Shown here: piece after piece, positions 38,540 to 47,775 of the stretch | Numbering within the stretch: the first letter of the stretch is position 1 | How the letters are laid out: the number at the start of each line of letters is the position of its first letter | Assembly (NCBI RefSeq): GCF_000613925.1 | Contig: NZ_BAJX01000004.1 | Location: 1 to 64,000, forward strand | Direction of reading: 5' to 3' | From: Prevotella histicola JCM 15637 = DNF00424 | Lineage (GTDB): Bacteria; Bacteroidota; Bacteroidia; Bacteroidales; Bacteroidaceae | Length of the DNA: 64,000 bases | The notes under the pieces: generated by a model | The model's input: the letters and a program-made list of their open reading frames with translations, nothing else | Told to the model about the DNA's origin: nothing | Databases searched by the model: none | Position numbers and translations under genes: made by a program

Positions 38540-39348
38540 TTATTTTATCTGTGAAGTAACAGGGCTATTAATACCTTTCATTGCTACTAAGAATGCTTTT
38601 GCATATCCAAACTTAAGTCGCATGTCAAGTCGAACAGGGATATGATTAGGATCATCTGTCACATAGAAGCTGGCAATGTCTCTCCATTTACCGTCTTCCT
38701 CTTCATAATAAGTGAGCTTCAAGCAGCGGTATTTGTGACCGTTATCAGCCTTTATGTTTTCTTTTCCACCATATACTATACGTGCGGGACTACGATTATC
38801 ACCATCAACAATAGGGAATTTAACCACTTCTCCATTCTTCCAGCTTTCTGGATTGAAGCTTCTTGCACGCAGGAAGATGCTCATCATGTCATAACAACAG
38901 TCATCATACGTATGTTCTTTCCAACGATGTTTGCCGTCATTACCCATATAATGCTGCTTAACCTTGCACTTACCATTGGGATAAGAGTAGAAAACTTCAT
39001 CTACGGTGTAACGCTTTCCTTCTCTTGCTCCTTTGCGATAATAGAGCGGAGCCATCTGTTTTGAGTTATAAGTAAGCAACGTATCACGCAATACAAAGTA
39101 GTCATCTAACCGTCCGGTACCACGAGTTGTCAGTGAAGCACGGTAAGCTGGGATTCCTTTATACGTTGATGAGACAGTATACCAGGAAGCTGTTCCTGCC
39201 TTAACCCATACAACTTCCAGTTATAATAGAGGTTATAAGTAAGGTATTCACCACTGCTGAATGCTGTATTGCGGAACGTACACTGTGCCGAAGAACTCAA
39301 AGAGAGCATTGCAAAGAGACAAACTATATAAGTTTTTAGTTGTTTCAT
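38540..39348 (-). CDS. DUF3108-type exported protein, frameshifted near 39212
   Basis: Two frames (39130-39348 and 38540-39091) join into 269 aa when one T is restored near 39212, reading NLYYNWKFVWVKAGTASW and onward through RGTGRLDDYFVLRDTLLTYNSK. Signal peptide (SLSSSAQC). The body has features of DUF3108: YLTYNLYYNW, a membrane-adjacent basic patch (KGAREGKRYTVDEVFYSYPNGK) and the C-terminal YVTDDPNHIPVRLDM. Function unknown; probably periplasmic. Probably an assembly indel. Confidence 0.75.
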
Positions 39349-39429
39349 ATTCCTTGTTTTTGTTCAATTCATATTATACTTACTCTTTTTCTCTTTTTAA
39401 AAGAAAAGAAATGTTTTAGTATGATAGGC

Positions 39430-39800
39430 TGTGGATTAGTGCAGAACTTTTCCTTTAATTTCTTGCATGATAAGTTATCAACCCGTGGTATCGGCTTATC
39501 AACAAGTTATTCATTTGTTTAATGCTTGATTTTCAGCCGTTATGATGAGTTATCCACATTATCACTAAACGGTGCAAAGATAATAAGTTTATATCTTTTT
39601 TAGTAGGAAAGTTGTGTAAAACTTCTCTAAAACCCAGTTAATAACCTTGTGGATATCCACGTATGACAGTGTTTTCTATTTTCCTTGTGGATATCTACAG
39701 GGTTATTAGAAAGTTATGCACAGGGTTTTCAACATAGTTATCCACACTTTTGTTAATTGTCATTGGGATAAGATGGGTTATATAAACTTGTGATAAGTAT
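39430..39800. other. Cluster of DnaA-box-like sites, candidate replication origin
   Basis: Exact TTATNCACA boxes are at 39550-39558 (TTATCCACA), 39714-39722 (TTATGCACA) and 39738-39746 (TTATCCACA). Inverted near-matches TGTGGATAT are at 39648-39656 and 39686-39694, the first inside the palindrome GTGGATATCCAC. Others are TGTGGATTA at 39430 and TTATCAACA at 39496. An AT-rich tract follows (TATAAACTTGTGATAAGTAT). Such density in an 890-nt gene-free region is typical of oriC. Gene direction does not switch here, which is a caution. Confidence 0.5.
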
Positions 39801-39970
39801 ATATATTCTGATAATAAGTAAAGCAACAAAAGAACATAAGAATGGTGAATATTTAGGATGGTAAAACAATATTACAAGAAGAAGAAGTGAATTTTGAGTA
39901 AAACGGAAGATATTCTTCTTTTTACGGTTTTATAATCGTCACATTATCAATAGGTTACAAAGAGGCTTGT

Positions 39971-40073
39971 AAAAGGGCATGTTTTGCGTTGTAAAAGGGC
40001 GTCTTTTACACATCAAAAGGGCACCTTTTACCATGCAAAAGGGCATCTTTTACAACGCAAAAGACGCCCTTTT
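39971..40073 (-). repeat. 22-nt-period array, family I (copy 5, reverse)
   Basis: Five cores AAAAGGGCRYCTTTT at 22-nt period with spacers GCGTTGT, ACACATC, ACCATGC and ACAACGC. By eye, with both flanks (39939-40083) it differs from the reverse complement of 7861-8005 at one position in 145. Confidence 0.92.
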
Positions 40074-40142
40074 AAAAATCAATTAAGAACTTATTTTACA
40101 AAAAGTGATTATTATATAATGTCTTAACCCTATACGATAAAA

Positions 40143-40187
40143 GCCAAATGACGTGTTGATAACAATTGACCAACACGCCATTTGGCT
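40143..40187 (-). terminator. Terminator of nrdAB
   Basis: GCCAAATGACGTGTTG pairs with CAACACGCCATTTGGC (one mismatch) around a 13-nt loop. It is 54 nt past the nrdB stop. Confidence 0.8.
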
Positions 40188-40240
40188 TTATTGTGAAGTA
40201 TCTGCCTGCGTAATTTACTGTGAACGCAGTAGTACTTTAT

Positions 40241-41287
40241 TTATAAATCATCTTCAAGTGCTGTACTCTTGGCATACGCTGTACTCCTTGCTTCGAAGAA
40301 ATCGGTCTTTACCATGTTTGCATTAGAGTACTGACTAACCCATTTCATGTTCTCTGGTTCTTTCTGATTCTCCTCATAAAGGAAGCCAAAGCCAAGTCCT
40401 GACCAACGTAGGTTACCCAGATATTGGATGTAATCTGATACCATCTGAGCATTCAATCCCTGTACATCATTACCGATAACATACTGTCCCCAGGCGATTT
40501 CCTGCTTTACTCCCTCGCGCATCATGTCCTCATAAACCTTTATCTTCTCTGGAGTGAACATGTCAGGTTCCTCTTTCTTCAGTTCAAGGATGATACTACG
40601 GAAGAGCCAAAGGTGTGTATTCTCGTCTCGATTGATGTAACGAATCTCCTGAGCAGAGCCTGACATCTTTCCGTTTCGGCTGAGATTATAGAAGAACATG
40701 AAGCCACTATAGAAGTAAATACCCTCAAGAATGAAGTTAGCAATCAGTGTTTTCATAAGACTGAACTTGTCTCTCTTCTCATGAAACTCGTTATAACAGT
40801 CACCAATAAACTTGTTACGGTTCAAGAGATGCTCATCAGTCTTCCACTGATAGAGGATGTCATTGCGCTCTTCAGGACTACAGATGGTATCCAACATATA
40901 GCTGTAACTCTGGCTGTGGATACACTCTTGGAATGCCTGAATGTGCAGGCAGAGGTTTACTTCATTGGCTGTGATGTATTCACTGACCGTTGGGAGGTTG
41001 TTACTCTGTAGTGAATCGAGGAATACAAGGAAACTCAGAATCTTGTCATAAGCCGTGCGTTCAGCCTTATCCAGTCGTGGATAATCCTTGAAATCCTGAG
41101 AAAGATTGATTTCTTCAGGTATCCAGAAGTTGTTCATAGCTTGTCGATACCAGTCGCTAACCCATGAATATTTCATGTTGTTAAAGTCATTCAGATTAGT
41201 GGTATTACCACCAATCATACGTCTCAGGCGCAAGTCAATATCGCCAGAGGGATTGAATAGGGTGTTTCGCTTTAATTGATTGTCCAT
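40241..41287 (-). CDS. nrdB: Class I ribonucleotide reductase, small (beta) subunit
   Basis: 348 aa from MDNQLKRNTLFN; an ATG 21 nt upstream exists but its extra residues (MTKDHKT) look like untranslated leader. Di-iron ligands are visible: Asp in FLVFLDSLQ, Glu and His in QECIHSQSY, Glu in LEGIYFYSG, and Glu and His in RDENTHLW. The radical Tyr is the last residue of HSQSY, at the class Ia position, so a tyrosyl-radical enzyme is expected. Makes dNTPs with NrdA. Starts 99 nt after the nrdA stop, same transcript. Confidence 0.95.
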   Translation of the reverse strand: MDNQLKRNTLFNPSGDIDLRLRRMIGGNTTNLNDFNNMKYSWVSDWYRQAMNNFWIPEEINLSQDFKDYPRLDKAERTAYDKILSFLVFLDSLQSNNLPTVSEYITANEVNLCLHIQAFQECIHSQSYSYMLDTICSPEERNDILYQWKTDEHLLNRNKFIGDCYNEFHEKRDKFSLMKTLIANFILEGIYFYSGFMFFYNLSRNGKMSGSAQEIRYINRDENTHLWLFRSIILELKKEEPDMFTPEKIKVYEDMMREGVKQEIAWGQYVIGNDVQGLNAQMVSDYIQYLGNLRWSGLGFGFLYEENQKEPENMKWVSQYSNANMVKTDFFEARSTAYAKSTALEDDL

Positions 41288-41386
41288 TGTTTTATGATCT
41301 TTTGTCACGGGAGTGGAAATAGTCAGTTCATTGATAACCTTGGTCTCTTTAACTTTTCCACCTCCCTGACTTCTTTAAATTCTTAA

Positions 41387-43907
41387 TTATGATGCACAAC
41401 TTTCGCACTCTTCTACTTCTAATGACTTACTGCGTACGTAATAAATGGTCTTTACTCCACTCTTCCATGCAAGTAAATAGAGGTCGAGAACCTGTCGCAT
41501 TGTGAAGTCATTGGTAATATAGAGGTTCATACTCTGTGCCTGATCAATGTGGCGTTGGCGCACACCTGAAGCACGAACACTCCACTTCTGGTTGATGAGA
41601 TAAGCACTCTTGTACATCCAGTAAGTGTCATCTGACAGCTCAGGTGCCACACGTGGCAGCATACTACCCTTCTTTTCCTCTAGGAAGAAACGCTTCATAA
41701 TTGGGTCAAGACCGGCTGTTGTACCTGCAATGATACTTGTACTGCTGGTTGGAGCCACTGCAAGTAGATAAGCATTGCGCATACCTTGACGTGCTACAGT
41801 CTGACGAACCTTCTGCCATTCAGCACTGTTGTAATCACGTTTATCAAAGTAAGCACCTGTCTCCCAGTCGCTTCCTTCAAAGAATTTATAGCTTCCTTTC
41901 TCCTTAGCAAGGTCGGAACTGGCAATAATAGCAGCACGATTGATGGTCTCAAACACCTTATCCATGAATTCAAGATGCTCTTCGCTCTCCCATTTGATAT
42001 GTCTTTTAGCCAATGCATGATGGTAGCCACTGACGCCAAGTCCTATGGAACGATAGCGTTGGTTGGTGAGTTCGGCATAAGGAATAGGATAAAAGTTGAG
42101 GCTTATGACGTTATCTAAGGCGCGAACAACCGTAGCTACCTTCTCTTTCATCTTCTCTTCATCCTCCAAAGGCAGGCGTCCTAAGGACAGACTGGCAAGG
42201 TTACATACAACAAACTCGCCTGGACGTGTAGTAGTAACAACTACTGTATCACCGTCTTTGGTCTCAACTTCCTTCGAAACGCTTTCTATTGGAGCCATGT
42301 TCTGTGCTATTTCGGTGCATAGATTAGAGCAATAGATGATTCCTTTATGCCCATTTGTTGGCACGGTTCACTGCATCGCGGTTGAAAGTGAATGGTGTAC
42401 CAGTCTCAACGGCTGAACGAAGAACCAATCTGACGATGTCTTTGATGCTGATGACACGTCTTGAGAGTCGTTGATCATTAACACAATCAAGGTATTTGCG
42501 CTCCCATTCCTCTCCATAACAGTCCTCTAAGCAGTAACCTTTCAGCCTCATTATCTCGTTAGGGCAGAAGAGATACCAGTTCTGATCAAGGTTTTCATCA
42601 GCCATTTTCCAAAATAAATCAGGGTAACATACGGCCGGGAAGATGTCATGTGCCTTCATTCGGTCATCACCATTGTTGGTTCTGAGTTGTAAAAACTCTG
42701 GTAAATCCTTGTGCCATACGTCCAAATAAACGGCAACAGCACCTTGGCGCATACCCAATTGGTCAACAGCAACGGCTGTATCATTTACCAATCGCATCCA
42801 ACGAATCACTCCTCCAGCTACTCCTTTGAAGCCTCTTATGTTGCCACCTGTGGCACGTACTTTTCCAAAATACATACCCATACCTCCTCCGAACTTGCTA
42901 ACTTGTGAGAAATTGTCCAAAGAACGGTAGATACCATCAAGGCTATCAGGTACAGTATCAATGAAACAGCTGGATAACTGATGGCTTGGTTTACGGGCAT
43001 TGGATAGTGTTGGCGTTGCCATTGTCACCTCCAGCTGACTCAGAAGGTCATAGATACGTTTTACCCATACCATTCTATTGTCTCGTTTCTCAGGCATAGC
43101 AAGGTGTAAAGCGATACCAAGGAACATCTCTTGTACACGTTCAATAACCTTTCCAGTGTATCCTTTGATAACATAACGCTTGAGAAGTAAGTCTAATCCA
43201 GAATAGTTCAGCAGCTCATTGCGTTCTGGTTTTATGAAGGTTGCTGCCTCATTGATTTCATCTTCGTTATAGTTTTCGAGAATATAATCGCCATACAGCC
43301 CCTCTGCGGTCATGTATTTTATCTTCTTGTACAAGGTATTGATACCTAATTCAGCTTCTAAATGGCTTATTTTCTGCTCAGCTTGGTGCGACAAGATGCG
43401 TGCAGAGATCATTTCCCATGCTGGTGCTTCAGGTGTTGTCAGCTCAACAGCAGCCTTGATGAGTGCGTTGAGTGTCTCTTTCTGTGACATTCCAGGCTTG
43501 CAGAAACTTGTGAATTTCTCCTGAAGAGTTACCATACTGTAGGCTCTTTCCCGATATTGACGTGCCACAACGTGCAAAACGTCTACCAATTCATTGTCAT
43601 CTGTGACGCGTGCAATATCATTGATGGCCTTTCTTTGTTCGTTGCGTTGGTAACGGAAGAGGATGAAGTTCTTTGCTTCATCATAATGTCCGTGCATCAT
43701 AAGATGCTTTTCTACTTGGTTCTGAATCTCTTCAACAGTTCGTTGTGCAGGATTATCAATGATGATTTTCTCCACTTCAGCAACCATACCAGCTATATCT
43801 TGGTCGGAAATAGCTTTTCCTGTACTCTCAAAACTCTTCCTGATAGCCCTCAGAATCTTCTTGTTATTATAGATTTCTGATGTGCCATTACGCTTTATAA
43901 TTTCCAT
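41387..43907 (-). CDS. nrdA: Class I ribonucleotide reductase, large (alpha) subunit, frameshifted near 42350
   Basis: Two frames (42345-43907 and 41387-42364) join into about 840 aa. The junction should read VNRANPNGHKGIIYCSNLCTEI, which needs CC restored near 42355; removing one A would also restore frame but lose the conserved Pro. Order: ATP-cone (1-90: EIIKRNGTSEIYNNKKILRAIRKSF), ten-stranded barrel with active-site Cys in SSCFIDTV and NLCTEI and the redox partner in VVCNLASLS, and a C-terminal thioredoxin-reducible pair (CESC). As nrdA is normally essential, an assembly error is the likely explanation. First gene of nrdAB. Confidence 0.92.
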
Positions 43908-44025
43908 TATTAATTTTTATAAGTTTTCCTTTTTACTGCTTTTTTAGTCTTATAAGTTAGTTATAAGGATTAGATAAATATCTATATATCAATGTTTTAA
44001 CATTATATTGATACTTTCATGTTGG

Positions 44026-44033
44026 CAAAGTTA
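44026..44033 (-). promoter_or_regulatory. -7 element of the nrdAB promoter
   Basis: The minus strand reads TAACTTTG, matching TAnnTTTG, 119 nt from the nrdA ATG. The T-rich stretch upstream gives no clear TTTG at the ideal distance. Confidence 0.5.
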
Positions 44034-44337
44034 CAAAAAAATAATCATAGAAAGTTATCCAAAAAGTTTAATTTTCTCGGTTTTTGTACTTTTTTTAGTT
44101 TCCCAAAAATTACAGACTTGTTGGTCTTCTTTTTTATCATTTATCGGTCATTGATTTTTTAATAAGGTTATAACCAGAATTCAATGTGTCAAGTATGTTT
44201 CTCTCTTTGATTATGTTTTTGCTTTTAATGAAATGATATTACAAAATTTTATCTATTATTTGTTGAAGAGGAATAGATAATGCTTTACTTCTGACTTTGT
44301 AACTGTCAGTTATTCAAAGGGTTATAAAAGGCATTTT

Positions 44338-44440
44338 AAAAGGTGCCCTTTTACCATTCAAAAGGGCACCTTTTACACGTCAAAAGATGCCCTTTTACAT
44401 TGCAAAAGGTGCTCTTTTAGAATGCAAAAGAGCATGTATT
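44338..44440 (-). repeat. 22-nt-period array, family I (copy 6, reverse)
   Basis: Five cores at 22-nt period, first AAAAGGTGCCCTTTT, last AAAAGAGCATGTATT (degenerate). The left flank is TTTGTAACTGTCAGTTATTC then GGGTTATAAAAGG, the inverted form of the right flank of copies 1-4. Confidence 0.9.
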
Positions 44441-44486
44441 GATTTATGGATGTGAATTTATCTTACACCAGAAGGGTATAAACAAA

Positions 44487-44540
44487 AAAAGAATAATTGC
44501 TCACAGGGTAAGTAAACCCTTAATGAACAATTATTCTTTT
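44487..44540 (-). terminator. Terminator of lgt
   Basis: AAAAGAATAATTG pairs with CAATTATTCTTTT, with an inner AGGGT/ACCCT stem in the loop. A/T runs on both sides suggest it works in both directions. Confidence 0.75.
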
Positions 44541-44577
44541 ATGGTTTTTGTATTTTTGAAAGTCTGTTTCTTCCTGC

Positions 44578-45441
44578 TTACTTCTTCGTTAGTCTCTCTT
44601 CCTTTTCTTGGTAAGTCTTACCTTTGGAACGTAGCATAGCCCACACACCGAGGGCTATAAGTGGGATACTTAGAATCTGTCCCATGTCGATTGGCAGTCC
44701 ATTCTCGAATGCTTCCTGTACCTCTTTCGTGTATTCTATGAAGAAACGGAAGGTGAAAATGAGGGTCAGACAAAGTCCAAAGTAGAGTCCTGTGCCCACC
44801 TTTTCCGGATGTTTCCTATATATAAGGTATATAAAAAGGAAGATGAAAAGGTAAGCTATGGCTTCATAGAGTTGCCCTGGATGGCGTGGATGAGTGTCTA
44901 CATTATAGAAGATAAACGCCCATGGAACATCAGTTACCTTACCGATAATCTCTGAATTCATCAGATTTCCTAATCGGATAAAGCAGGCAGTGATACCTGA
45001 ACAAATGCCAAAGAAGTCGAGCACAACCCACGTATTCATCTTATAATTGCGGATATAGAGGAAAAGAGCAAGCAATAATCCCACCACTCCACCGTGTGAT
45101 GCCAGTCCTTGGAAGCCTGAATACTGCCAGGAACCATCAGGAAGATGGTGGAAAGGGATAAATATTGAGAGGAATCCATCCCATGATGTGAGGAAATCCT
45201 CTGGCTCATAGAAGAGGCAATGTCCTAATCTTGCACCTGCCAATACGCCTATAAAGACATATAGAAAGAGGGGTTCAAACTTTTCAGCAGGGTATTTATG
45301 GCGTTTATAGAGCCACTGCATCATGAAATAACCCAGTGCAAGACCTATCAGCCAGCACATTCCGTACCAGCGAACAGGGATTGGTCCGAGATGGAAAAAC
45401 ACCTCTTCCGGTTGCCAGGCAATATACAGTAGATTGTTCAT
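44578..45441 (-). CDS. lgt: Prolipoprotein diacylglyceryl transferase
   Basis: 287 aa, seven membrane segments. Lgt signatures: RWYGMCWLIG near the N-terminus, GARLGHCLFYEP, LASHGGVVG (essential His) and the family signature FIRLGNLMNSEIIGK, then HPGQLYEAIAY. Transfers diacylglycerol from phosphatidylglycerol to the lipobox Cys of prolipoproteins, so it serves the several lipoproteins of this window. Starts 24 nt after the ychF stop, same transcript. Confidence 0.95.
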   Translation of the reverse strand: MNNLLYIAWQPEEVFFHLGPIPVRWYGMCWLIGLALGYFMMQWLYKRHKYPAEKFEPLFLYVFIGVLAGARLGHCLFYEPEDFLTSWDGFLSIFIPFHHLPDGSWQYSGFQGLASHGGVVGLLLALFLYIRNYKMNTWVVLDFFGICSGITACFIRLGNLMNSEIIGKVTDVPWAFIFYNVDTHPRHPGQLYEAIAYLFIFLFIYLIYRKHPEKVGTGLYFGLCLTLIFTFRFFIEYTKEVQEAFENGLPIDMGQILSIPLIALGVWAMLRSKGKTYQEKEERLTKK

Positions 45442-45465
45442 AATAAATAATTCTTAGTGATGAGG

Positions 45466-46569
45466 CTATACATTAAATCTAAAGTGCATGATGTCACCAT
45501 CCTGGACAACATAGTCCTTGCCTTCAATACCAAGTTTTCCAGCTTCACGGATAGCTGCTTCAGAACCATATTTAATGTAATCGTCGTACTTAATAACCTC
45601 TGCACGGATGAATCCTTTCTCAAAGTCAGTGTGGATAACACCGGCACATTGTGGGGCTTTCCATCCCTTATGGAAGGTCCAAGCCTTTACTTCCATTTCA
45701 CCGGCAGTGATGAAAGTCTGGAGATTCAGCAAGTGATAAGCCTTATTGATGAGGCGGTTAACACCACTTTCTTCCAATCCAAGTTCATCAAGGAACATCT
45801 TTTTGTCCTCATAACTGTCAAGTGAAGCAATGTCTTCCTCTGTCTTTGCAGCAATAATCATGGCTTCAGCACCTTCTTCAGCTGCTATCTTCTCTATCTG
45901 TTTGCTGTATTCATTGCCCGTCTTGGCACTTGATTCATCCACATTGCAGACATAAAGAACTGGTTTTGTCGTAAGAAGGAAGAGGTCATGGGCTGCTTGT
46001 TGTTCTTCTTTGCTATCGAATTCAACGCTACGCGCATTCTTTCCTTGTTCCAAAACCTCTTTATATGCCTCTAAGACAGTGACCATGATCTTAGCATCTT
46101 TGTTCCCTGAAGCAGCCACTTTCTGCTGCTTAGAGAGCTGAGCCTCAATGGTTTCAAGGTCTTTTAACTGTAACTCTGTATCGATAATCTCCTTATCTTC
46201 AACAGGATTGACAGCCATTCCACCTTCACGAACTACGTTATCATCTTCGAAACAACGAATGACATGAATGATGGCATCACACTCACGGATGTTACCAAGA
46301 AACTTATTACCGAGTCCTTCACCCTTTGATGCACCCTTTACGAGTCCTGCTATGTCGACAATCTCGCAAGTAGCAGGAACAATTCGTCCCGGGTGAACAA
46401 TCTCTGCAAGCTTCGTCAGTCGTTCATCAGGGACGGTAATAACACCGAGATTCGGTTCTATTGTACAGAAAGGGAAGTTAGCTGCCTGTGCTTTGGCACT
46501 GCTCAGACAGTTGAAAAGTGTGGACTTACCAACATTTGGTAGTCCTACTATACCACATTTTAATGCCAT
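45466..46569 (-). CDS. ychF: YchF/OLA1-family P-loop ATPase
   Basis: 367 aa, the usual length. P-loop GLPNVGKST (G1), G3 DIAGLV, the altered G4 NVDE typical of this ATP-preferring branch, a helical insertion ([15 protein letters not shown]), and the C-terminal TGS domain ([15 protein letters not shown]...[16 protein letters not shown]). A ribosome-associated, redox-responsive factor. Followed by lgt in an operon. Confidence 0.96.
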   Translation of the reverse strand: MALKCGIVGLPNVGKSTLFNCLSSAKAQAANFPFCTIEPNLGVITVPDERLTKLAEIVHPGRIVPATCEIVDIAGLVKGASKGEGLGNKFLGNIRECDAIIHVIRCFEDDNVVREGGMAVNPVEDKEIIDTELQLKDLETIEAQLSKQQKVAASGNKDAKIMVTVLEAYKEVLEQGKNARSVEFDSKEEQQAAHDLFLLTTKPVLYVCNVDESSAKTGNEYSKQIEKIAAEEGAEAMIIAAKTEEDIASLDSYEDKKMFLDELGLEESGVNRLINKAYHLLNLQTFITAGEMEVKAWTFHKGWKAPQCAGVIHTDFEKGFIRAEVIKYDDYIKYGSEAAIREAGKLGIEGKDYVVQDGDIMHFRFNV

Positions 46570-46598
46570 TTTTTATATAAACGTTTATTTCTTTGATG

Positions 46599-46606
46599 CA
46601 AAAGTA
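46599..46606 (-). promoter_or_regulatory. -7 element of the ychF promoter
   Basis: Reads TACTTTTG on the minus strand, matching TAnnTTTG, 30 nt from the ychF start and downstream of the rnc hairpin. Confidence 0.6.
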
Positions 46607-46620
46607 CGGAAATAAATCGA

Positions 46621-46690
46621 TATAAGCGATAATAAACAGTAATAGATGGGTGATGTAATTACCACTTATTACTGTTTATTATCGCTTATA
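46621..46690 (-). terminator. Perfect 24-bp hairpin after rnc
   Basis: Bases 46621-46644 and 46667-46690 are exact reverse complements (24 bp) around a 22-nt loop. The hairpin starts 12 nt after the rnc stop, and no long T run follows. It separates rnc from ychF. It may terminate, or stabilise or process, the rnc transcript. Confidence 0.7.
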
Positions 46691-46701
46691 TTTACTTTTT
46701 C

Positions 46702-47766
46702 TTATTGCTCGAAAGCTTCTGCTTCAGCCGCAGCAATGATAGCTTCGCGGTCGAATTTGCGTGTATGAGAGGTATTAGAGGGGTTTGATTCTTCAACCTT
46801 CTCTTTGTCAGTATCGGATGTTTCTATGAGCTCTTCAGCTTGTAAACCTTGGTCAGTAACTGTTGTATTCTCATCAAAAACCTCCGTCCGGAACGGATTT
46901 TCATGTTTCTCAGTCTCAACTTCTGACCCCACAATGAAGTTCATGTCTTGAGAGGTTTCAGGCACATTGAGTACCGGTTCTTCTTCCATCTTTGTACGGT
47001 TAGCCTTGGCTGTGAACACTTCATCAATGAATTGCGGCTCACGACGTAAACGTTGAAGTGTTAGTTTGGCAGCTTCTTGCTGACTTTCTTTCTTAGAATA
47101 TCCATGACCTTCGCCACATTCCAGTCCTTCCATGATGACTTGGAAGCGGAAAGTAGGGCTACCTTGTTTGTCTTTGTTGTGTTCAAGGAGTTTAAACTCC
47201 ATGCTAACCTTGTTCTTTTGGGTCCATTCTATGAGCTTAGACTTAAAGTTTACTTCCTTATAAGCAACCTTGTCAATATTGATAAGGTCACCCAGAATCT
47301 GCTTTTTCATGAACCGCATGCAAGCATTGTAGCCATGGTCAAGATATAAAGCACCAACTAATGCTTCAAAAGCATTACCACCCAGATAGCTATTATGTGA
47401 TGACGTGTGCCCACTGGAGAGTATTAACTGGTCAATACCCATCTCTTTTGCCAGTCGGTTCAGTGTGTCTCGTTGTACAATCTTCGAACGTGTGTTGGTT
47501 AAGAAACCCTCACGTTTCTTTGGAAAGTGCTCATAAACGATGTCACCGACAATAGCATCAAGGATAGCATCACCCAGAAATTCAAGTCGTTCATTGTTTA
47601 CTGGCTTGCCTTTAGCGTTACGATGTGCTACACTCTTGTGTAAGAGAGCTGTCTTGTAATAACTAATATCGTGTGGAATGATGCCGATAATCCGGTACAA
47701 AGACAAATAAAGCTCCTTCTCCTTGCGGAAAGGGAGCTTTATTCTATCAACTATATGATTCAGCAT
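46702..47766 (-). CDS. rnc: Ribonuclease III with acidic C-terminal extension
   Basis: 354 aa, about 100 longer than typical. RNase III domain with the signature NERLEFLGDAILDAIV and the catalytic Glu/Asp in GNAFEALVGALYLD. A double-stranded-RNA-binding domain spans about 180-250 (SKLIEWTQKNK...YSKKESQQEAAKLTLQRL). Then comes a low-complexity acidic tail, common in Bacteroidota RNase III, ending in AAAEAEAFEQ. Processes rRNA and mRNA duplexes. Starts 9 nt after the fabF stop. Its own 5' coding region contains a hairpin. Confidence 0.95.
   Translation of the reverse strand: MLNHIVDRIKLPFRKEKELYLSLYRIIGIIPHDISYYKTALLHKSVAHRNAKGKPVNNERLEFLGDAILDAIVGDIVYEHFPKKREGFLTNTRSKIVQRDTLNRLAKEMGIDQLILSSGHTSSHNSYLGGNAFEALVGALYLDHGYNACMRFMKKQILGDLINIDKVAYKEVNFKSKLIEWTQKNKVSMEFKLLEHNKDKQGSPTFRFQVIMEGLECGEGHGYSKKESQQEAAKLTLQRLRREPQFIDEVFTAKANRTKMEEEPVLNVPETSQDMNFIVGSEVETEKHENPFRTEVFDENTTVTDQGLQAEELIETSDTDKEKVEESNPSNTSHTRKFDREAIIAAAEAEAFEQ
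47706..47743 (-). promoter_or_regulatory. Hairpin inside the 5' end of the rnc coding region
   Basis: AATAAAGCTCC (47706-47716) and GGAGCTTTATT (47733-47743) are perfect 11-bp complements around a 16-nt loop, within codons 8-21 of rnc and 33 nt after the fabF stop. It could be an RNase III self-cleavage site or an attenuator. Inference only. Confidence 0.4.
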
Positions 47767-47775
47767 ATACTATTA

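Larger units (their letters stand above)
39349..40240. other. Intergenic region with DnaA-box cluster, array and nrdB terminator
   Basis: No gene seen. 39430-39800 holds many DnaA-box-like 9-mers (separate entry). 39939-40083 is the reverse-complement partner of copy 1. The nrdB terminator is at 40143-40187. A minus-strand -7 element (TATCTTTG) for the DUF3108 gene lies at 39575-39582. Confidence 0.6.
43908..44577. other. Intergenic region between nrdA and lgt
   Basis: Contains the nrdA promoter (44026-44033), a family I array (44338-44440) and the lgt terminator (44487-44540). GTAAGATAAATTCACAT (minus strand, near 44455) is the flank shared with copies 2 and 3. No gene seen. Confidence 0.6.
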
